Part shown: positions 41,735-50,609 of the stretch, in pieces
Layout of the letters: each line of letters begins with the position of its first letter
Position numbering within the stretch: position 1 is the stretch's first letter
DNA from: Microcaldota archaeon
GTDB taxonomy: Archaea; Micrarchaeota; Micrarchaeia; Micrarchaeales; Micrarchaeaceae
Length of the DNA stretch: 64,000 nt
Assembly: GCA_021828155.1 (NCBI GenBank)
Contig: JAKAST010000001.1
Location: forward strand, 60,239-124,238
Reading direction: 5' to 3'
Translations under genes and position numbers: made by a program
Notes under the pieces: generated by a model
The model's input: only the letters and a program-made list of their open reading frames with translations
Told to the model about the DNA's origin: nothing
Database searches by the model: none

Positions 41735-43834
41735 ATGAAGCCCGTATTCGCGCTCGCAGTAGCGGCCCTCTTAATCATTCTTGTGATACCAGCTGGCTAT
41801 GCCTCCAGCGTCTCGATAAATGCATCAGTGCATTCGTTCCTCTCAGCATACGTCTCTAATTCGATAATATCGCAGTCGAATTTCACCAGCATAAGCCATA
41901 ACAATTCCTCTTACCTGCTCATGCAGGTCTCTCCTGGCAAGGAGATGCTGATCAACGTTACCAACGGCCATTACCTGTTCGTGCTTTCGAACAAGCAGAT
42001 CTCTGCAGTACTTGCGCCGTATCTCATAAGCAAATACTACCCCAGCGATGCAGCGCTCTCTGGGCTCAACAGCACGTTCGACTCGTATGTGACGCAGGCC
42101 GCTCCGGCGCTGTCCAGGTGCGTGAACGTCACGGGCCTGAACAGGCTAACGCTTACCCCATCAAGCATAACACTGAACAACATGACTCTTGCCTGCTCAT
42201 ACGTGCCGTTGTGCAGGAGCACGTACAACCAGGCGGGCGGCCCTACCGGGCCAGTTGCCGCCGGAATGATGAACTTCTCTGCTCATTACATTAACTACAC
42301 GTCCGCAATAAACACGTTCCACAAGTCCCTCTCAACCCTCAATGCTTCAGACTACGGTACCGAACTGGCAAGCGCCTCAAGCGCCATAAGTTCCCTGATA
42401 TCCCTGTCAAATACTATGCTGCTTAACCAGCTCTTTCCGCCGCCGAGCAGCCTCTCAGCATCAGACTATGCAGGCTGCGCCGCATACGGAAGCAATCTCG
42501 CAGCTGCGCCATGGTACTGCGGGTCTGTGGGCCTGTGCGCTCCCATAACGCTAAACACCGCGCAGCTGGCAAACGCCAGCGACCAGATATCTGCCCTTGA
42601 GGCTCTGCCTGTATCTAGTGCATCGATAGCCGCATACGCTGCGCAGGTCAACTCAACAGAGCAGCAGTACGTCGTGCCAGCGCTTGAGAGGATGAACTCG
42701 GCGCTGTACGCAAGCCTGGTAGCGCCCCTGCTGCCCAAGTACAACGCCACGGCAAAGAACGTGACCTTCCTGCTCAGCAGGTTCGAGAGCCCTGCCTTAA
42801 GCGCCTCGTTCGCCACGCTCAAAAGCATTTACCAGAGCACAACAAGCGCCGGCATAGACCAGAATGTTACCTCTGCGAGCGCTGCGCTGTCGCATGCGCT
42901 TAACGCAACGATTGTGGCATATGCGAGCGTCTCAGCTGAATACATGCCAGTATACAGTGCCTCGCTGAACGATACCGCTGCGATAGATCTGGCCATGCTC
43001 AACTACAGGCATGTGCCCACAGCGCTGACCAGCCTGGCATCTGTGCAGTCCGGCATAGAGAGCACAATGTCAGGCACGGTGAACAGCACGCAGCTCTCTG
43101 CTTTGTCGTCGCAAGTAGCTAACGTTAGCAGGAAGGCGGCCGCGTTCTCGGCTCCGCTCAGCATGGCTTCGTTAGTAAAGGGGGTCGACGGACCCTTCAT
43201 AAACGCGCTTACGTCGCAAGGCGCAACAACCGCAGCAAAGCTCGGCAGCGCACCGCTCTATGCGGCGCTGCTCTCAGTAATAATAGGTGCTGTTCTCGTT
43301 ATACTGTTCTATTTCGCTACGTATCACAGGCTGAGGCACAGACACCGCATAAGGCACTCAAAGCGCGTGCGCAAGGCCTGGAGCGTGCTCTTCATAGTGC
43401 TCGCTGCGATTGTGCTGGTGTACGCATACTCGACATACGCGATAGCGAGCTCTGGCAACTCATTCCTGCCTGCCAGTTCGTTCTTCTCGGCGCTCAGGGC
43501 AAGCCACTCTGCAGTGATAGTCATGAACACGTCGCAGGGCGGAGTGAACGAGGCGGTAGTGCTGTGCGCATCGTCACTGTACAAGACGCTCAACGCAACA
43601 GGCAAGACCCTTATTGCAGTACCCATATCGAACGGCACGTGCATCGGGGGGCAGTCCAATTGCTACGCAGTGCTCCTTGCCAACAACACCCCAATGATAC
43701 AGCTCGACCCGCAGAGCACCAGCAGCATAGTCTACAGAGGCATGTACGGCACCGTGCTGCACGCCTCGGGCATCGCCACGTATGGATCGTCGTGCGAGCT
43801 TAACGCGATAGTGCAGCTGGCGCTGCGCAAGTAG
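41735..43834 (+). CDS. Large secreted/membrane protein with cysteine-bearing domain
   Basis: 699 aa, no named family. A signal peptide (MKPVFALAVAALLIILVIPA) starts an extracytoplasmic region of about 490 residues, mostly Ser/Ala-rich helices with coiled-coil character, more than 20 N-x-S/T sequons and a cysteine-rich segment (CSYVPLC, CAAYGSNL, WYCGSVGLC). Two transmembrane helices follow, separated by a basic loop (RLRHRHRIRHSKRVRK). A C-terminal extracytoplasmic domain (about 590-699) contains VVLCASSLYKTL, NGTCIGGQSNCY and GSSCELNAIV. That last domain has a paralogue in the next gene. It is probably an envelope organiser or receptor; no enzymatic motif is seen. Confidence 0.6.
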   Translation: MKPVFALAVAALLIILVIPAGYASSVSINASVHSFLSAYVSNSIISQSNFTSISHNNSSYLLMQVSPGKEMLINVTNGHYLFVLSNKQISAVLAPYLISKYYPSDAALSGLNSTFDSYVTQAAPALSRCVNVTGLNRLTLTPSSITLNNMTLACSYVPLCRSTYNQAGGPTGPVAAGMMNFSAHYINYTSAINTFHKSLSTLNASDYGTELASASSAISSLISLSNTMLLNQLFPPPSSLSASDYAGCAAYGSNLAAAPWYCGSVGLCAPITLNTAQLANASDQISALEALPVSSASIAAYAAQVNSTEQQYVVPALERMNSALYASLVAPLLPKYNATAKNVTFLLSRFESPALSASFATLKSIYQSTTSAGIDQNVTSASAALSHALNATIVAYASVSAEYMPVYSASLNDTAAIDLAMLNYRHVPTALTSLASVQSGIESTMSGTVNSTQLSALSSQVANVSRKAAAFSAPLSMASLVKGVDGPFINALTSQGATTAAKLGSAPLYAALLSVIIGAVLVILFYFATYHRLRHRHRIRHSKRVRKAWSVLFIVLAAIVLVYAYSTYAIASSGNSFLPASSFFSALRASHSAVIVMNTSQGGVNEAVVLCASSLYKTLNATGKTLIAVPISNGTCIGGQSNCYAVLLANNTPMIQLDPQSTSSIVYRGMYGTVLHASGIATYGSSCELNAIVQLALRK

Positions 43835-43842
43835 GTGCTCAG

Positions 43843-44397
43843 ATGGCAAGGCAGTCAAATAAGTCCAAGAAGGAACAGGCTAACGATTCGGGGCTGTCGC
43901 CCAGGGCCAGGTATGCGGTTGTGATAGGCATAATAGTCATAGTCGCTGCCATAGGCAGCGCGCTCTTCTACGGCCTCAAGCCCTCAGCACCCTCGGGCTT
44001 CTCGGCCTTCCAGCACAGCTTCCTTAGCTCTAAGAACGTCGGAATCTATGTCTATGACCTAAACTCGACAGGCTATGTCGGGGCTGTAGGATGCGCCACT
44101 GCCCTCATAGAGACCATAGTATCAAGCCCGCAGTATCACCGCGATCCCAGCACAATAAACTTCTTCGTGGTCAACCAGAGCGCGTGCACATATTCTCCCG
44201 GCCTGGGCAGCGCGACATCTAGCACGAGCGTTATCAACCTGACGCAGTGCATGGGCTATGTCTCCAGAGAGCCCAGCATATTCATAAACTACAGCGCAAC
44301 GAACAGCACAGTTGTGAGAGCCGGCGAGCTCTACGTTACCGGCAACCTTAAGTTCCTCTCAGAGTGCGGCATCTCCAGCGAGATAACTGCCACGTGA
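43843..44397 (+). CDS. Membrane-anchored protein sharing the cysteine-bearing domain
   Basis: 184 aa. A basic N-terminus and one transmembrane helix (RYAVVIGIIVIVAAIGSALF) anchor an extracytoplasmic domain. It aligns by pattern with the C-terminus of the preceding protein: VGCATALIETIV with VVLCASSLYKTL, NQSACTYSPG with NGTCIGGQSN, TQCMGYVSREPSIFI with NCYAVLLANNTPMIQL, and SECGISSEI with SSCELNAIV. Start and GGTG site lie eight bases past the previous stop, so the two are co-transcribed and may work as a complex. No family is recognised. Confidence 0.6.
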   Translation: MARQSNKSKKEQANDSGLSPRARYAVVIGIIVIVAAIGSALFYGLKPSAPSGFSAFQHSFLSSKNVGIYVYDLNSTGYVGAVGCATALIETIVSSPQYHRDPSTINFFVVNQSACTYSPGLGSATSSTSVINLTQCMGYVSREPSIFINYSATNSTVVRAGELYVTGNLKFLSECGISSEITAT

Positions 44398-44406
44398 GGC
44401 CAACAA

Positions 44407-45606
44407 CTATCCCCTATACCTGAGCATAGCCGCTACGCCCCCAAATCCGAGGAGAAGCTGCTTTCCGTACTGGCTTTCTGAGGAGATGAACACAACTTCT
44501 GCCCCGTTCTTGTCCGCTAAGTCTATGAGCAGCTCTATAGCGTCGCTGGCGCTCTCTACAGCCAGGTTGCCGCCGCAGTCGTGATGGATCTTGCGCTCGT
44601 TTCCGTGCTCCACGTCTGTAAACTCGGCGCCGCAGTTGCTGCACTTGTACTTTACCTCGTAGAGCTCCGCATCCTCGCTTATGATCAGCTTGGAGACGTT
44701 GTTGCTCTCCAGCGCCGCCTTCACCTTCTCGTAGCCGCTTACCACAAGACCCCCTCGCGCCACCTCGCTCATGAACTTCTCCATCACGTTGCGCTCCTGC
44801 GTGACCGCCTGCTCAGATAGAAGGTCCTTGGCGCGCTCTAGGAGCTCCCGCGCACCCTCATTCTCGTCTGTGTAGCCAGTGTCAAACACTCCCAGCACCT
44901 TTATCTGGTAGTTGAGCACCTTCGACCTGACGAAGTTGTCCTTAGTGGGGCCTGGCCCTCCGACTATTAAGCCCTTTGGCTTGAACTCGTATTTGGCGAA
45001 CATGTCGTTTATGGTATCGCCAACAGACTTGTAATAGTCGTCTATGCTTTCCTCCCTCGCCCTGTCGTACCTGGCAGCGCTCTGGCCGCCCTTGTGCACC
45101 TTCTGGTGTGCGAAAGAGCGCAGTTTTTTCTCAACTATGAACTGCGTGCCCTTCAGCATCGCTACCGTGGCCTCACGGCCGTCCAGCAGCACTATGCCGT
45201 AGATGTCCTTGGCCTCCATCATGCGCTCCACCGGCTCAAGCAGGAACGAGGAATCGCACCTGTAGATGTTGGCCTTGATGGGCTGCGGCGGCTCCATGGA
45301 GAAGAGCTCTATGTCCGGCTTGGTCTGCTCCTTCGAGATGTTCCCGCAGAATATCGCGAGGCCGTTCTTGGGCGGCGTTTTGTAGAGCTTGAGGTACTGC
45401 ATTATCTTCTCCAGTGCGCCCTGCACGTTCAGCCTCGTGGTCTTGGACTTTATGTTGGAGGCCTGGCCGTGCTCGTCCCTGAGCTTCGCTACCTCATCGG
45501 AGATCAGGAAGCCGGGCGGTATGTACACGCTTATCAGCTCAGTTCCGGCTCCGCGTATCGTAGAGAGCCTCTTCAGCTCCCTCTTCACCTCATATTCCTT
45601 CTTCAT
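44407..45606 (-). CDS. prf1: Peptide chain release factor aRF1
   Basis: 399-aa factor that reads all three stop codons and releases the finished protein. The N-terminal domain has the decoding ASNIKSKTTR (NIKS motif) and GTELISVYIPPG; the central domain carries HKGGQSAAR (GGQ catalytic loop); the C-terminal domain has a zinc-like CSNCGAEF ... HHDCGGN module. The ATG at 45606 is used. It is encoded next to seryl-tRNA synthetase, and the HemK2-type methyltransferase about 1.6 kb away is the kind of enzyme that modifies this GGQ. Confidence 0.96.
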   Translation of the reverse strand: MKKEYEVKRELKRLSTIRGAGTELISVYIPPGFLISDEVAKLRDEHGQASNIKSKTTRLNVQGALEKIMQYLKLYKTPPKNGLAIFCGNISKEQTKPDIELFSMEPPQPIKANIYRCDSSFLLEPVERMMEAKDIYGIVLLDGREATVAMLKGTQFIVEKKLRSFAHQKVHKGGQSAARYDRAREESIDDYYKSVGDTINDMFAKYEFKPKGLIVGGPGPTKDNFVRSKVLNYQIKVLGVFDTGYTDENEGARELLERAKDLLSEQAVTQERNVMEKFMSEVARGGLVVSGYEKVKAALESNNVSKLIISEDAELYEVKYKCSNCGAEFTDVEHGNERKIHHDCGGNLAVESASDAIELLIDLADKNGAEVVFISSESQYGKQLLLGFGGVAAMLRYRG

Positions 45607-45668
45607 TAATATCACGTCGATAAATCCGGCCTTGCTGCAAATGAGTCATGGCGCATGCGCGCCTTGCA

Positions 45669-46970
45669 CTAAGCCTTGCCTATGAGCTCCTTGCCCATGT
45701 ACGGCACGAGCGCCTTCGGCACGGTTATGGTGCCGTCCTTGTTCGAGTAGTTCTCAACAATTGCAACGAGCATGCGCTCCAGCGAGATCGCTGTAGCGTT
45801 GAGCGTATGCACGAACCTGCGCTCGTTCCCCTCGTCGTACTTTATGTCGAGCCTTGCGCTCTGCCAATCCGTGCAGTTGGAGCACGACATCAGCTCCCTG
45901 TAAGCCTTCTGGCTAGGCAGATAGGCCTCAACGTCAAACGAGCGCGCGTCCTTTGCGCTCATATCGCCGGCGCATATCTCTATGACGCGGTATGGCAGCT
46001 CAAGCTTCGCCATAATGCCCTCTATGTTTGCAAGCAGCTCCTCATGGTACTTGGGCGAGTCCTCGGGCTTGCAGTATATGACCTGCTCGACCTTGTTGAA
46101 CTGGTGCACCCTGAATATGCCCTTGGTGTCCTTGCCGTGCGCACCGGCCTCGCGCCTGAAGCAGGGGCTTATGCCCGCATACTTGAGCGGCAGCTCCTTG
46201 CCGCTAAATACTTCCTCGGCATGCATGGCCGTAAGCGGATGCTCTGCGGTCGCAATGAGGAAGAGGTCCTCGTCCATCTTCTCGTATTCGGCCCTGCTCT
46301 CCGCTTCCTTTGGCGAGGTTATCATGTAGAGCATTTCCTCGAACGTGCCAAGCGGAACGGTGCCCTTGTAATACTTGTTCTTCATCATGAACGGCGGCTC
46401 CACCAGCGTGTATCCGTGCTTTGCCAGCTCGTCCAGCGCGAACCTGGCCAGCGAATGCTCCAGGAGCACCAGGTCGCCGCGCAGGTAGTAGAACCTCGCG
46501 CCAGCGACTTTCGCAGCCCTCTCCGTGTCGAGGAGGCCTAGCGCGTTGAGCAGCTCCTCATGGCCCTTCGACTCCTCGTTCCTTGGCTTGCCTACCCTGC
46601 GTATCTCGGGGTTGTCGGCGTCGCTTTTGCCATCAGGCACCTCCGGCATCATGATGTTCGGCAGTCTGTACAGCAGGCTCTCTATCCTTGCCTCCTGTTC
46701 CGGAAGCCTCTTTTCGAGCTCCTCTATGGATCTCTTTACCTCTGCGAGCGCCGCAACCTTCTCCTCTATTGCGCCGCCCTTCTTCTTAGTATCAGATATG
46801 TCCAGACTGGCCTTGTTCCGCTGCGCCTGCAATTGCTGGAGCATGGTGGTCTGCTTGCGCCACTCCTCGTCGAGCTTCAGCAGCTCCTCCAGCGGGTAGT
46901 CGCTACCGCGCTTTTGGAGCGAGGCCCTTATCTCGTCAATATGCTCCCTTACATACCTGGTTGTTATCAT
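45669..46970 (-). CDS. serS: Seryl-tRNA synthetase
   Basis: 433-aa class II enzyme of the common type, not the rare methanogen form. An N-terminal coiled-coil tRNA-binding arm (about 1-110) is followed by motif 2 ISPCFRREAGAHGKDTKGIF with RVHQF, and motif 3 NATAISLERMLVAIVENY. Other conserved parts are TAEHPLTAMHAEEVF and SSCSNCTDWQSARL-like residues. Normal length. Confidence 0.95.
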   Translation of the reverse strand: MITTRYVREHIDEIRASLQKRGSDYPLEELLKLDEEWRKQTTMLQQLQAQRNKASLDISDTKKKGGAIEEKVAALAEVKRSIEELEKRLPEQEARIESLLYRLPNIMMPEVPDGKSDADNPEIRRVGKPRNEESKGHEELLNALGLLDTERAAKVAGARFYYLRGDLVLLEHSLARFALDELAKHGYTLVEPPFMMKNKYYKGTVPLGTFEEMLYMITSPKEAESRAEYEKMDEDLFLIATAEHPLTAMHAEEVFSGKELPLKYAGISPCFRREAGAHGKDTKGIFRVHQFNKVEQVIYCKPEDSPKYHEELLANIEGIMAKLELPYRVIEICAGDMSAKDARSFDVEAYLPSQKAYRELMSCSNCTDWQSARLDIKYDEGNERRFVHTLNATAISLERMLVAIVENYSNKDGTITVPKALVPYMGKELIGKA

Positions 46971-47193
46971 GATCCCACATCTATCATAAAAGCTCAGGAT
47001 TAAAACCCTTGCCTATGCATTGCGCACGCTGCGCCCTATGCATGCAATAGAAAGCGGCCGCTACCTTGGTTCGCGCGTCTCGCGCACAGAATACGCCGAA
47101 AGTGATTGGCACACGTCACTCACGAAGATACTGCGCTGCGATGGTATTTAAGGTTTGCGCTCAATCAAATACCTGCTGTGCTGAGGCGCCTGC

Positions 47194-47754
47194 ATGATCT
47201 ATGACGACTTAACAATAAGGGACTGCTCTGACGTGTACCGCCCAAGGGAAGACACCAAGCTGATGGCCAAAGCCGTGGAAGAGCATGCATTCGGCCGCGT
47301 CCTCGACATGGGCACGGGCACAGGAGCGCTCGGCATTGTGGCCGCGAAGAACCTCTGCGACGTTACGTTTGCAGACAAGAGCGCATCGGCCGTCGAGTGC
47401 GCAAAGTCCAATGCGGAGCTGAACGGCGTGCCGGGCAAATTTGTCGTGAGCGATCTTTTCGCCAGCATACGCGGAAGGTTCGACACGGTGATATTCAACC
47501 CTCCCTACCTGCTCTCTTCATCGGTTCCGAGCGATCCCGGGCTTGCGCAGCTGGAGGGCGGAGCGCACGGCCGGGAGATAATAGACCGGTTCCTCGATGA
47601 ATACGCACTGCACGTGGAGCCGAAGCACAAGGTGCTGCTGCTCGAGAGCTCGCTGAACGGGTATGAGCATGACGTAGCCAAGCTTGGCGCAAAAGTCATA
47701 GGAAAGGCGCACTACTTCTTCGAGGATCTCGTTGTATTGCTGCTTGAGCAGTGA
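47194..47754 (+). CDS. HemK2/Mtq2-type protein methyltransferase
   Basis: 186 aa. It shows VYRPREDTKLM (family YxPxEDT), VLDMGTGTGALGIVAA (SAM motif I), TFADKSASAVECAKSNA and IFNPPYLLSSS (NPPY). This is the short archaeal/eukaryotic HemK2 group that, with a Trm112 partner, methylates the GGQ glutamine of the release factor. The aRF1 gene in the same neighbourhood supports that role (inference). A GGTATTTAAGG TATA element lies about 45 bases upstream. Confidence 0.85.
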   Translation: MIYDDLTIRDCSDVYRPREDTKLMAKAVEEHAFGRVLDMGTGTGALGIVAAKNLCDVTFADKSASAVECAKSNAELNGVPGKFVVSDLFASIRGRFDTVIFNPPYLLSSSVPSDPGLAQLEGGAHGREIIDRFLDEYALHVEPKHKVLLLESSLNGYEHDVAKLGAKVIGKAHYFFEDLVVLLLEQ

Positions 47755-47797
47755 CCACCATAAAGTTTAATACCTGTTGCGCAATCTATACTTGCAT

Positions 47798-47882
47798 GCA
47801 GGGGTAGCAAAGCATGGCCAAATGCGACGGGTTTAGGGCCCGTTCCCGTAGGGGTTCGTGAGTTCAAATCTCACCCCCTGCA
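47798..47882 (+). tRNA. tRNA-Leu (TAG anticodon)
   Basis: The acceptor GCAGGGG (47798-47804) pairs with CCCCTGC ending 47881, with A as discriminator; CCA is not encoded. The anticodon arm ACGGG-TTTAGGG-CCCGT has TAG at 47834-47836. A long variable arm (class II, as for leucine) and the T arm GTGAG-TTCAAAT-CTCAC complete it. No intron was seen. Its 3' part is duplicated at 52370-52411. Confidence 0.93.
47840..47869 (+). repeat. Left island repeat (attL-like, inside tRNA-Leu)
   Basis: Thirty bases beginning CCGTTCCCGTAGGGG, spanning the variable and T arms of tRNA-Leu, are identical to 52370-52399. The adjacent CCCCCTGCAA (47874-47883) also recurs at 52402-52411 with a 2-base shift in between. 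This is the usual place for archaeal and bacterial integrases to insert. Confidence 0.85.
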
Positions 47883-47929
47883 ATACTATCAAAGACCGCA
47901 CAAGATGCAGGCAATAAGCAAAAGGCTTA

Positions 47930-47948
47930 AATAAACATATTGTTTATT
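47930..47948. promoter_or_regulatory. Operator-like palindrome before abiEi
   Basis: AATAAACA (47930-47937) and TGTTTATT (47941-47948) are perfect inverted repeats around TAT, just before the abiEi start codon and overlapping the AT-rich promoter. AbiEi antitoxins repress their own promoters through such repeats. Confidence 0.6.
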
Positions 47949-47956
47949 ATCCATGT

Positions 47957-48562
47957 ATGGTCAATACAACCGAAAAGCTGGTGCAGGCAATTCGGGACTC
48001 GCCGGAAGGCATCGCCACACTCGAGACGCTGGAGAGCTTACATCTTTGCAATAAATTTAACCTGAGGACAACATTGAGCAGGCTAAGCAAGTCCGGAAGG
48101 GTGCTCCGCCTCAAGCGCGGGGTATACTCCGAGAACCCGATCAGGAACGCATTCGTGGCCGCGCAGCATACATACGAAGGGTACCTCGGTTTTTCCAGTG
48201 CCCTGTATATACACAAACTGATTGCGGAGCTCCCGTTCACAATAACTGTAGTGACAGCCCGCAAGTCAGCATTGAAAACGATGGGTGCGTATGAACTAAG
48301 AGCTGTTGCAATGAAAGAAAAAGCCATCGGGTTCGAAGATGTCGGGAACCTTACGGTTTCAACCAGAGCAAAGACCCTGTTCGACTGCCTTTATCTTGAA
48401 AAGTACTCAATCGAGAGGGGAAAGCTCATCGACGCCTATAGGGATGCGCGGCTGAATCCCCGGGAGCTGAAGGAGTTCTATTCGTATGTGAAACGTTTCA
48501 TCCCAAGCAGGATGCGCCATAAGTTTGATGAAGCAAAGGAAATGATAGAGGGAAAGGGTTGA
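47957..48562 (+). CDS. abiEi: AbiEi-family antitoxin/transcription regulator
   Basis: 201 aa. The N-terminal winged helix has LVQAIRDSPEGIATLETLES and NLRTTLSRLSKSGRVLRLKR-G, and the rest is the AbiEi C-terminal domain (YLGFSSALYIHKL, TITVVTARKSA, LTVSTRAKTLFDCLYLE). It serves as antitoxin partner of AbiEii and autorepressor. It overlaps abiEii by four bases. It is the first gene of the island, 75 bases after the tRNA. Confidence 0.87.
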   Translation: MVNTTEKLVQAIRDSPEGIATLETLESLHLCNKFNLRTTLSRLSKSGRVLRLKRGVYSENPIRNAFVAAQHTYEGYLGFSSALYIHKLIAELPFTITVVTARKSALKTMGAYELRAVAMKEKAIGFEDVGNLTVSTRAKTLFDCLYLEKYSIERGKLIDAYRDARLNPRELKEFYSYVKRFIPSRMRHKFDEAKEMIEGKG

Positions 48563-49377
48563 ACTCCATGAAACTTGACTTAGAGGTATGCAGGGCTATA
48601 GCCATACGCTATGGGCTTCCGCTCCAATTTGTGCTCAAGGAGTTTTATCTAATGGATGTGTTGTCACAAATAGCTGCCCTGACGATTTCAGAGCCCGACA
48701 ATTTGGTTTTAAAGGGCGGCACAGCACTCAACAAAGCGTACATCCAGAAAATGCAGAGATTCTCTGAGGATGCAGACTTTGATCTGGTAACTGAAAATGC
48801 CAAAAAAGGGCTGCGTTCATTCAGCACTAAACTCGCGGGCGGACTCAGAGATTACAAGGTCGCAGAATTCAGAATGGTGCACTCTACGATGCAGTTTTAT
48901 TGCGCGTATGAAACGCCCTTAGGGGGCACTGACCACGTCAGGATTGACATCTCGCCTAAAAAGCTCCTCACGGCAAAGCCACTCGAGAACCGTCAGATAG
49001 TATCTGAATTCGCGCATGCATCAGTGAGCGGCATAAGAATATACTCCATAGAGGATCTTACCGCCCGCAAGCTTAATGCACTTGCAACGCGGGCAGAGGG
49101 CAAAGACGTGTACGACGTCAGCATGGCGCTGCCGATGTGCTCCAAGCCCGTCCTAAAGGCCGCAATAGGTTTAATGCTGGAATCGGAAGGCACTGCCGAG
49201 AGCACTGAGGCATTCATGCAGAAAGCCGTAGCAAGGCTCAGAGGAAGCGATCCTAACAAAATGCGCAATCTCACAAACCCTTTCATTCCAACAGCAAGCA
49301 GACCGAAGAGTTGGGAGGAGCTAAAAAACGACTTGTCAGTGAGGCTTGAAGAGCTGAAAATGCTGGTTAGCTCCTAG
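48559..49377 (+). CDS. abiEii: AbiEii-family nucleotidyltransferase toxin
   Basis: 272 aa. The nucleotidyltransferase core is NLVLKGGTALNKAYI (GG at 53-54) followed by RFSEDADFDLV (DxD at residues 71-73, D75), and IYSIEDLTARKLNAL later. Related AbiEii toxins add nucleotides to tRNA acceptor ends and so stop translation. The catalytic residues look intact. It may begin at the second ATG (MKLDLEVC). The type IV system is used for phage defence or element maintenance. Confidence 0.87.
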   Translation: MNSMKLDLEVCRAIAIRYGLPLQFVLKEFYLMDVLSQIAALTISEPDNLVLKGGTALNKAYIQKMQRFSEDADFDLVTENAKKGLRSFSTKLAGGLRDYKVAEFRMVHSTMQFYCAYETPLGGTDHVRIDISPKKLLTAKPLENRQIVSEFAHASVSGIRIYSIEDLTARKLNALATRAEGKDVYDVSMALPMCSKPVLKAAIGLMLESEGTAESTEAFMQKAVARLRGSDPNKMRNLTNPFIPTASRPKSWEELKNDLSVRLEELKMLVSS

Positions 49378-49497
49378 CCTTCTTAGCAGCGCGGCCAGAA
49401 GGACGTTGGTATATGAACCAAGCGCCTCGAAGGGCTGGAGCAGCTGAAGGTTCCAAGTCAACTAGCTGGTATTGTTTGGGCATGGGCGGTATCTAAA

Positions 49498-49510
49498 GTT
49501 TTATAAATAT
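49498..49510 (+). promoter_or_regulatory. TATA box of the mer operon
   Basis: GTTTTATAAATAT is centred about 26 bases before the ATG at 49530, which predicts a leaderless transcript starting at that codon. Just downstream, ATGAGTGATTATTCAT (49510-49525) is an imperfect inverted repeat (12 of 16 positions) that could bind the ArsR protein. Confidence 0.6.
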
Positions 49511-49529
49511 GAGTGATTATTCATACATT

Positions 49530-50042
49530 ATGGCAAATGGGAATGAAATTCTAAGAGCGATTCGGCTCGTGTTGGATTCCAAGATGCGCTTTATTGCATT
49601 TTTAGCTATAGCCGTGCTATTGTTCTTTGGTTACTCGTACCTACTCTCCAGTTCCTCGTTAAACCTCTCCTATCCGAAAGTGGCCCTCGGTCTAAACATC
49701 TACTCGTTGGCCATATCTATAGTGATTAGTGCGTTCCTCTCGCTCTCTTTGGTAATGAATGCTTTCGCGTTTGCAAATGGAACTAGGGTCGGCGGAAAGG
49801 TAGGTTTGGGCGCGGCAGTGGCATCTATAGTCCCCAGCAGTCTTTGCTGCACTTCTGTGATACCTGCCATTTTGGCCGCCTTCGGCGCATCGACCAGTAC
49901 GATAATAAGGGTGGCAGGTGCACTTCAGGGCCCATTCGCCACTTACGAAACGCTGTTCATTGCAGCCTCGATCGGCCTCCTATTGCTAAGCATTTTTTTG
50001 GTTTCAAGACGCATCTTCAAGTGCTGCCAGGTGAAAAGATGA
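49530..50042 (+). CDS. Cys-Cys membrane protein, probable mercuric ion transporter
   Basis: 170 aa with about four transmembrane helices (near 19-40, 51-82, 92-121 and 139-159). A Cys-Cys pair lies in VPSSLCCTSVIPAI (C106-C107) within the third helix, and a second pair near the C-terminus (C165-C166 in FKCCQVKR). MerT-like transporters use vicinal cysteines this way to pass Hg(II) to MerA. No clear MerT sequence match was made, so this is a functional analogue by context. The ATG at 49530 is favoured over 49509 because of the TATA distance. It overlaps the next gene by four bases. Confidence 0.6.
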   Translation: MANGNEILRAIRLVLDSKMRFIAFLAIAVLLFFGYSYLLSSSSLNLSYPKVALGLNIYSLAISIVISAFLSLSLVMNAFAFANGTRVGGKVGLGAAVASIVPSSLCCTSVIPAILAAFGASTSTIIRVAGALQGPFATYETLFIAASIGLLLLSIFLVSRRIFKCCQVKR

Positions 50043-50602
50043 AAAGAAATAAGGCATTGGTAGTTGGAATTGTAGCGCTTATAGCCGTGCTTGCTATAAC
50101 GCTATTGTTTATTGAATCCGCTTCGAAGGGTGTGAATGCCGGTGTGCATAATGTTACGATTGGAGCTCCGGCTCCGAATTATGCCTTCCTTATAGAAAAC
50201 GGTTCATATACGAATTTGTCAGCATACAGAGGACACACCGTAGTCCTCTGGTTCGTTGCCACTTGGTGCTCTTCATGCGCACAAGGTAATGAAGCGATAA
50301 ATCAGAATTACCAGTTTTTTGCGAGACATGGCATCAAGATTATCGAATTAGAGCTTTACAAAGACCTTGGGTACAGCGGACCGCCTATAGCGAGTTTCGT
50401 AAATTCATACGCGCCAAGCGCATATTCCAACAGTACAATAATACCCGCGCTCGCGGGTTATAACATGACAGCTGCTTACGACCCAAAAGGCTATTTGGAC
50501 ATATACTACCTGCTCTCGTCAAATGGCACTGTGCAGTATATAAACGGCTCTCCCGCCTCAACCCTCGGGCAGTTAGAGACGGCTATAAACAGTTCGTTAT
50601 AG
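50039..50602 (+). CDS. Membrane-anchored thioredoxin-like protein (TlpA/ResA type)
   Basis: 187 aa. One N-terminal transmembrane helix (KALVVGIVALIAVLAITLLF) leaves the domain outside. It holds the thioredoxin-like core with TVVLWFVATWCSSC (redox C77-x2-C80). The expected cis-proline segment is less clear. Between the Cys-Cys transporter and the regulator, it may reduce the extracytoplasmic cysteines or bind metal. No such protein occurs in the classical mer operon. Confidence 0.72.
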   Translation: MKRNKALVVGIVALIAVLAITLLFIESASKGVNAGVHNVTIGAPAPNYAFLIENGSYTNLSAYRGHTVVLWFVATWCSSCAQGNEAINQNYQFFARHGIKIIELELYKDLGYSGPPIASFVNSYAPSAYSNSTIIPALAGYNMTAAYDPKGYLDIYYLLSSNGTVQYINGSPASTLGQLETAINSSL

Positions 50603-50609
50603 TGGTTGA

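Noticed and set aside
45648..46541. 297-codon frame antisense to serS
   Set aside because: Same reason: conserved SerRS occupies the opposite strand and the antisense product shows no motif.
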